Assembly: GCA_011800805.1 (NCBI GenBank)
Contig: MPNW01000141.1
Location: forward strand, 249,413 to 313,412
Direction: 5' to 3'
Length of the DNA: 64,000 nucleotides
DNA from: Hirudo medicinalis
Lineage: Eukaryota; Annelida; Clitellata; Hirudinida; Hirudinidae
A program made the position numbers and the translations under genes. The notes below the pieces were generated by a model, which saw only the letters and a program-made list of their open reading frames with translations, was not told where the DNA came from and did no database searches. Positions 59,512-64,000 of the stretch are shown here, piece by piece (position 1 is the stretch's first letter; each line of letters starts with the position of its first letter).

Positions 59512-60887
59512 ATGAGTGTTTTAGGTCGGGATAAATCTGTGAGAGCAGACGACAATGAGGAGAAAATTTGCGTTACTTTAAATTTTTCTAAGTTAGGAAT
59601 TATAACCGTATCTTTACCGACATTATCTTTGATAGTCTGCTTCATTTCAGCTGTATTGTTTCAATATGACCAAGTGACAGAAACGGCTTGCAATGTCTGG
59701 TACTTTTGAACGTATGCGTATTCTTAATATGTAACTTTATGTACCTAAACTTTGATTCAGGTCACAAATACTGTACCTTCTGTAAGTGCTGTGACTGGAG
59801 TTAGCCCTCAGAGGTACCTATGGAGAGTCGGAATTGCACTACATGCTGCACCACGCTTTGCTATTGGCTTGATTTATCTAAAATATTATGAGAAATGTCG
59901 GACAAACGTGCGGAAAGACCTCATACCCTTGTATGACATCTTGAGATACTGCTCTTTCTGTTTTTACACAATTGAAAATTCCTGCCTTATTTTGGTCTCA
60001 TATATATCTAATTTAGAAAATTACCGTGAGTTTGATCTGCATTTTAACTGCTCAAAAACTGATGCTAAACTTTATAGTATTTTTCAGCCATTCATGAGAA
60101 GCTGTTTGTCGTCTTTATGTTTACTTGTTGTCTTTACCAAATTGCTACTGTAGCTCTGTTTAACATAAGCTTCCCTCATAGGAGTACATTACCTCATGTA
60201 AGTTACAATAACTTCCCTTATTAGAACTATTGACAATAATTGTTTATATTGCAATGCTACTAGTGGCACAAAAGTGATATGATTCTGCATGCTGAATTTA
60301 GGAGTGCTTTAAGAAGCACTAATCCACATCTTATATCATTAAAATTAGGAATAATGTCAACATCAGTTACTATGTCACTCTTAATAGTCATAATCTTAGT
60401 TGCTATTATTTCAATTTAAATAGCAATCACTTAAGTTACTACAACTAAGATTAATCCAGAAATGATTAAGTAATATTTATAAGTAAGTAATAATTTTATT
60501 TATTTCGTTTTTAGATTGCAAAATCCTACAAGAGAAAGGTGACATGTTTGTTCATGCTGTCTATATCAACTGCTTGCCTTCTTATCTTCTTCATCTTTCA
60601 CAGATTTTTCTGCATTCCTGGAGGTAATATTTCATTTAAAATTTATGTGTAATCCTATAAAAGTTGATTTCAGATGCGTAATGATTTCATCAACAGCTTT
60701 CACATACTTCTCAATTGCCGAATACTTCATCGTGATTAGCGTGACTTGCTTCCATTTCACTGCTACTCTTGACTTCCAAAATTGCGTTTGGTCGGCAAAT
60801 CTCTGCATAGCCACCAAGGGGCTGCCGGTTCCTTCCGGTCGGCAGGAAGCAAACTGCCACGAACCGAAGTGTCAGAAGGGTGATTGA
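59512..60887 (+). CDS. PGAP2: PGAP2/FRAG1-family GPI-anchor lipid remodelling protein
   Basis: Multi-pass Golgi/ER membrane protein needed for fatty-acid remodelling of GPI anchors. Exons are 59512-59694, 59761-about 60150, 60515-60623 and 60674-60887. Recognised segments are a first hydrophobic stretch ending FISAVLFQYDQ, TVPSVSAV, SPQRYLWRVGIALHAAPRF (the family box), IENSCLILVSYIS, KSYKRKVTCLFMLS with a membrane segment, and FTYFSIAEYFIVISV then FHFTATLDF. These follow human PGAP2 in order. Exon 1 ends at a weak GTCTGG donor. The phase around the third exon does not close: the exon before it leaves 2 bases, the third exon in its homologous frame wants 0 and leaves 1, and the last wants 2. 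An unseen microexon, a different splice site or a sequence error is needed there. The stop is TGA at 60885-60887. Confidence 0.8.
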
Positions 60888-63147
60888 GTTTTAATTTAGT
60901 AATGAGAATTGAATATTTTAGGTTGCTTCAATTTTTTTACACTTTATTGGAATCACCAAATTTGACCATTGAAATTTATGAATATATTTTTATTGAGGTA
61001 TTCGTTGTACCGAATGTGCTGCTTAAAATGACTTGAACGTCCTTGCGATCGTGCTTGCCATCGAGTCCGTCGTTGCCCCAGAATTTTGGTACTTTTCACT
61101 GTGCACATGGAATGAATTCACAGTTCACAATGACTTTGCGATCCTTTAGGATTTATTGTCCGAGTTGGCCTTTGCGTTGTCGGTCAGAAGTTTAATATTA
61201 TTTTTGTTACATGGAGGTTTTCTATCATGCAATTCATTCCTTACATGTACACATACATTTGCTCTAGTAAGGGTTTTAATTGTGAAATTTGGAGTTTATA
61301 TAAAATTGTGCTTGTAATCAATTACTCGTAAGTTTTTGTTTCACTGTTTGGCTTCCTCAGGTTTAAAGAATGCTTATCAACATTTTTTAACTTTGACGTG
61401 TGAATACAAATGTAGTGACCTTGTCATTACAAATGACAGGTTTCCTCATTCAACATTACAATGTTCCCATTGCTTGAAGTTACAATACATCATTTTTATC
61501 ACGTTAAAACTGTAAGTGGAAAATTGTTATGCTAGCAAACAATAGCTGATTACTCACGATTATCATGACATTTTGTTAAATTCCAAAAAAATATATCTTT
61601 ACATTTTTGCATGTTGATATCAAGAACCTAACATCCATAAATTCTTTGTGCTGCTTGCCTTGGCATTATGTTGTAGAGAACAAGAACCTTTTTGCCTCTA
61701 GCATCAAATTGTCATTATTCAGATTAAGATATGCTCTGCATAATATAATTAGCTAATAGGTAGTGTGGTTTGCATTGTTAAATGATAGCAGAATCCTCTC
61801 AAAATCATCCAGGTGGTCGCTTGGAGAAGAAAATTGATATTTGAACCAACAATATTCTAACTATTTGTTTCTCATTGCGTAACGACATGATGTCGGCTTC
61901 AGTACATTTTTCAAATACAAAGTAGGAGTTGCTAGTAAAAGCTCTGCTCATTGACTTCGAGTTGTGATTGAGTGGCTGATGATTCGTTGACCATTGAGTG
62001 AGGAAGTTCCTGATTCATCTGCACAAATTAATATATCCTTAAACTGCCCTCATATTAAATGTATTTAAAGTTGCACTGAGCCCCTTTTTTGTAGGATTCA
62101 TCCTACCCCTTCATTTTCATTGTAGTTAAACCCATTTATTTTTTTAAAGCATTATCTTCATTATTTTATCACTTTGGTCCTCAAAGAAAAGATGGCAAGT
62201 AACATGGTTGAAATAGTCATGTATTAAAAGAAATATTCTCATTTTAAGATTCAAATAACGAGGTAATTCGCCTGCCTTTTTTAATATTCCCGCCGGAGTT
62301 TATCGATGGATTTTTAAAAATTGTCAGTATAAGATATTATTAACTTAATTTGTATTATTGATTCAGACAACAGATGTGTCATCCAAAACACTAGTCAGCA
62401 AGCTAACATATATTAACTTTATCGTATATAGCGTATATGTTATGAATCCCATATGTGACCTAAAAGTACACCTCACAAATTATTTTAATTCATTGGGATA
62501 TATTTAGGACAGGTACATTTTTCGTGTGATATATATTTCAAGCATTCCATCAGAATGGCAATTGATCCAGTTTAACCTTCAATAAGCCAAAAGCGTGAGG
62601 GAGACATTTTTTTTTAGATTAATTGTTATTTCAAAGTGGTTATGGGTTCGTAAGTCTGCGACGTTTAGCAAAGCATGTATTGTGCATGTGCACGTAGCTG
62701 GTAAACAAGCAGAAGGCCTGCTTATAAAAACTCACAGACCGAAAAAGTGTTAACTACCAACAAATTTTTTGGAGCCTGGATTTCATGGAAAAAAAATAGA
62801 TTGGTAATTTTAAGAAAATATGAATTAACAAAGACTTGAGTGGTTGTAATAGTGTTTGAAATAGAAAGTGAATCCTTGAACATGGCAAAACCATTCCATT
62901 GCATTCCTGGACACGTGGCCTTCCATTTATAGGATCGGTTTTGGAATACACCAGTTTTGGTGAGTAATGATTTTCACCTTTTCCCTTGCAGGAATAAGAT
63001 CCGAAATAAATTCCTTCTAGTTATTTCTGAAATTTTTCTATTTCTCTAATACATGCATAATAGTCGCCTGTAGTAAATCATCTGGTTTTAAACCTTCTAA
63101 AGATTGTTCTGGAATTAAATGCTTTAAACCATAAAAGGTCCCTTTAG
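60888..63147. other. Spacer or upstream introns before the P450 exons
   Basis: About 2.3 kb with no recognised exon. Because the P450 exon at 63148 starts inside the protein (phase 2), a 5' exon with the mitochondrial presequence should lie in this interval, but I could not identify it. No RNA gene or repeat family is recognised. Confidence 0.45.
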
Positions 63148-63674
63148 TTACGAACTAATGCACAAAGCAAAAATGCTGAACTACCGACGCTACGGTCCCA
63201 TTTACAAGGAGAAGTTGGGGAGAAACATTACTGAGTTGTACGATCCCAGGGATACGGAACTTGTTTACAGAAATGAAGGTGAATTTCCGAGAAGACCACC
63301 ATTGCCCATCTGTTCAGTTGCTTGCAAAAGAGACAAAATCAAACTAGGCTTTGGAAATTTGTTGGTTTTCATGTTGCTTCTTTTCTCCAAACTAAAGATA
63401 TTTTAAAGAATTTCTTAATATTCGCTTATAATTTCAATTAGCTTCTAAATATTGGTTCGTCTTCGCTTTATTAAAAGGAACGGGGAATCATGGTGGAGAG
63501 TTCGCAAAACCGTGGCCCCAGCCATGTTGAAGCCTGACGCCGTCGTGCCTTTCTTCGGGAAGCAGTTGAACATCGCTGAGGACTTTGTGAGGTTGATCGA
63601 TGATTCGAGGAAGAACGATGAGAAGACCCTTTGTTCGAATTTGTTGGAACTCGTCAGAAAGTTTTCCATAGAAG
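63148..63674 (+). CDS. Mitochondrial-clan cytochrome P450, N-terminal part (gene incomplete at both ends here)
   Basis: Heme monooxygenase of the mitochondrial P450 clan (CYP10/24/27/301-like). Two exons join in phase: 63148-63360 and 63478-63674. The first encodes YRRYGPIYKEKLG, LYDPRDTELVYRNEGEFP and RRPPLP, the helix A to beta-1 region with the mitochondrial-clan EGxxPxRPP motif. The second encodes NGESWWRVRKTVAPAMLKP (helix C, with the W-x-x-x-R heme-propionate contact), then FGKQLNIAEDFVRLID (helix D). The second exon ends at a good GTGAG donor at 63675, so the remainder, including the ExxR and heme-Cys motifs, must lie beyond the window. The upstream exon is not identified. The subfamily cannot be assigned from this part. 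Confidence 0.85.
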
Positions 63675-64000
63675 GTGAGATTTTCCGTAAAACCACGCAT
63701 AAACCACGCGAGCGCAAAAACAATTGTTTGTTTTTGAGTTATTTTTTTCTCAGCAGCAACAAGTGAACAACGTCTAATAAACATTACAAGCAAAAATAAT
63801 AACAATAACATAAATCGTTCAGGGACACCGAGAATAACAACTATTTCTTGCTGTAATTGCATCTCTTATGATTAAGTGGAGCGAAGTACTAACACTGTTT
63901 TTTTAATTTTTATTGATGTTCATCTTGAGTCAGGAAGTCACATCTAATGGATGCATTCATCCTTAGGCTATAATAAATAATAATAATAACAATAATAATA
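63675..64000. other. P450 intron ending in (AAT)n
   Basis: Intron sequence following the helix D exon. The final 30 bases of the window are an AAT/AAC triplet microsatellite. Open frames crossing this part are antisense shadows. Confidence 0.6.

Noticed and set aside
63445..63862. Minus-strand open frames at the right edge
   Set aside because: Antisense to the P450 helix C/D exon, with no independent support.

Overview
The window is nuclear DNA of an invertebrate animal. The protein-coding genes are split by GT-AG introns. Their products are metazoan (BK-type potassium channels, nucleoporin TPR, phosphatidylserine decarboxylase, DDX27 helicase, PGAP2, mitochondrial ribosomal protein S24, a mitochondrial-clan cytochrome P450). 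The AT-rich spacers carry CR1/L2-like LINEs, tRNA-derived SINEs, piggyBac and hAT DNA transposons and microsatellites. I cannot name the species or phylum with confidence. Exon coordinates were read by eye from splice signals, phase and protein similarity; none has transcript support.

Left third (1-18.7 kb, minus strand): two complete Slo1/BK-family channel genes lie head to tail. Each has 23 coding exons with matching intron phases, predicting about 946 aa (copy A, 181-7681) and 943 aa (copy B, 11143-18733). Both keep S0-S6, the pore and two RCK domains, but both have lost the aspartate run of the calcium bowl. Copy B has a GFG instead of a GYG selectivity filter. Patches of the two genes, including introns, are almost identical while their ends are diverged, which suggests gene conversion. 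A deleted piggyBac element with TTAA ends and 21-bp inverted repeats sits between them. Large intron 2 of each gene holds debris: a U2 snRNA-like fragment in A, and a non-LTR retrotransposon 3' piece plus tRNA-like repeats in B.

Middle (18.7-34.4 kb): spacer with an hAT-like element, then a minus-strand gene for a protein of about 509 aa that ends in a complete four-EF-hand calmodulin domain behind a long, basic, Ser/Gln-rich N-terminal part. Its long introns contain an hAT fragment and microsatellites. A 4.4-kb gene-poor spacer follows.

Right half (34.4-64 kb): a compact housekeeping cluster. DDX27-like helicase (minus) and phosphatidylserine decarboxylase (plus) are divergent. Nucleoprotein TPR (minus, 23 exons, about 2586 aa) converges on PISD. 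After a degenerate LINE and SINE-bearing spacer, MRPS24 (minus) and PGAP2 (plus) form a second head-to-head pair. The window closes with the 5' part of a mitochondrial-clan P450. The neighbours do not form one pathway. The themes present are mitochondrial function (PISD, MRPS24, P450), nuclear and ribosomal RNA handling (DDX27, TPR) and calcium or voltage signalling (the Slo pair and the calmodulin-domain protein).
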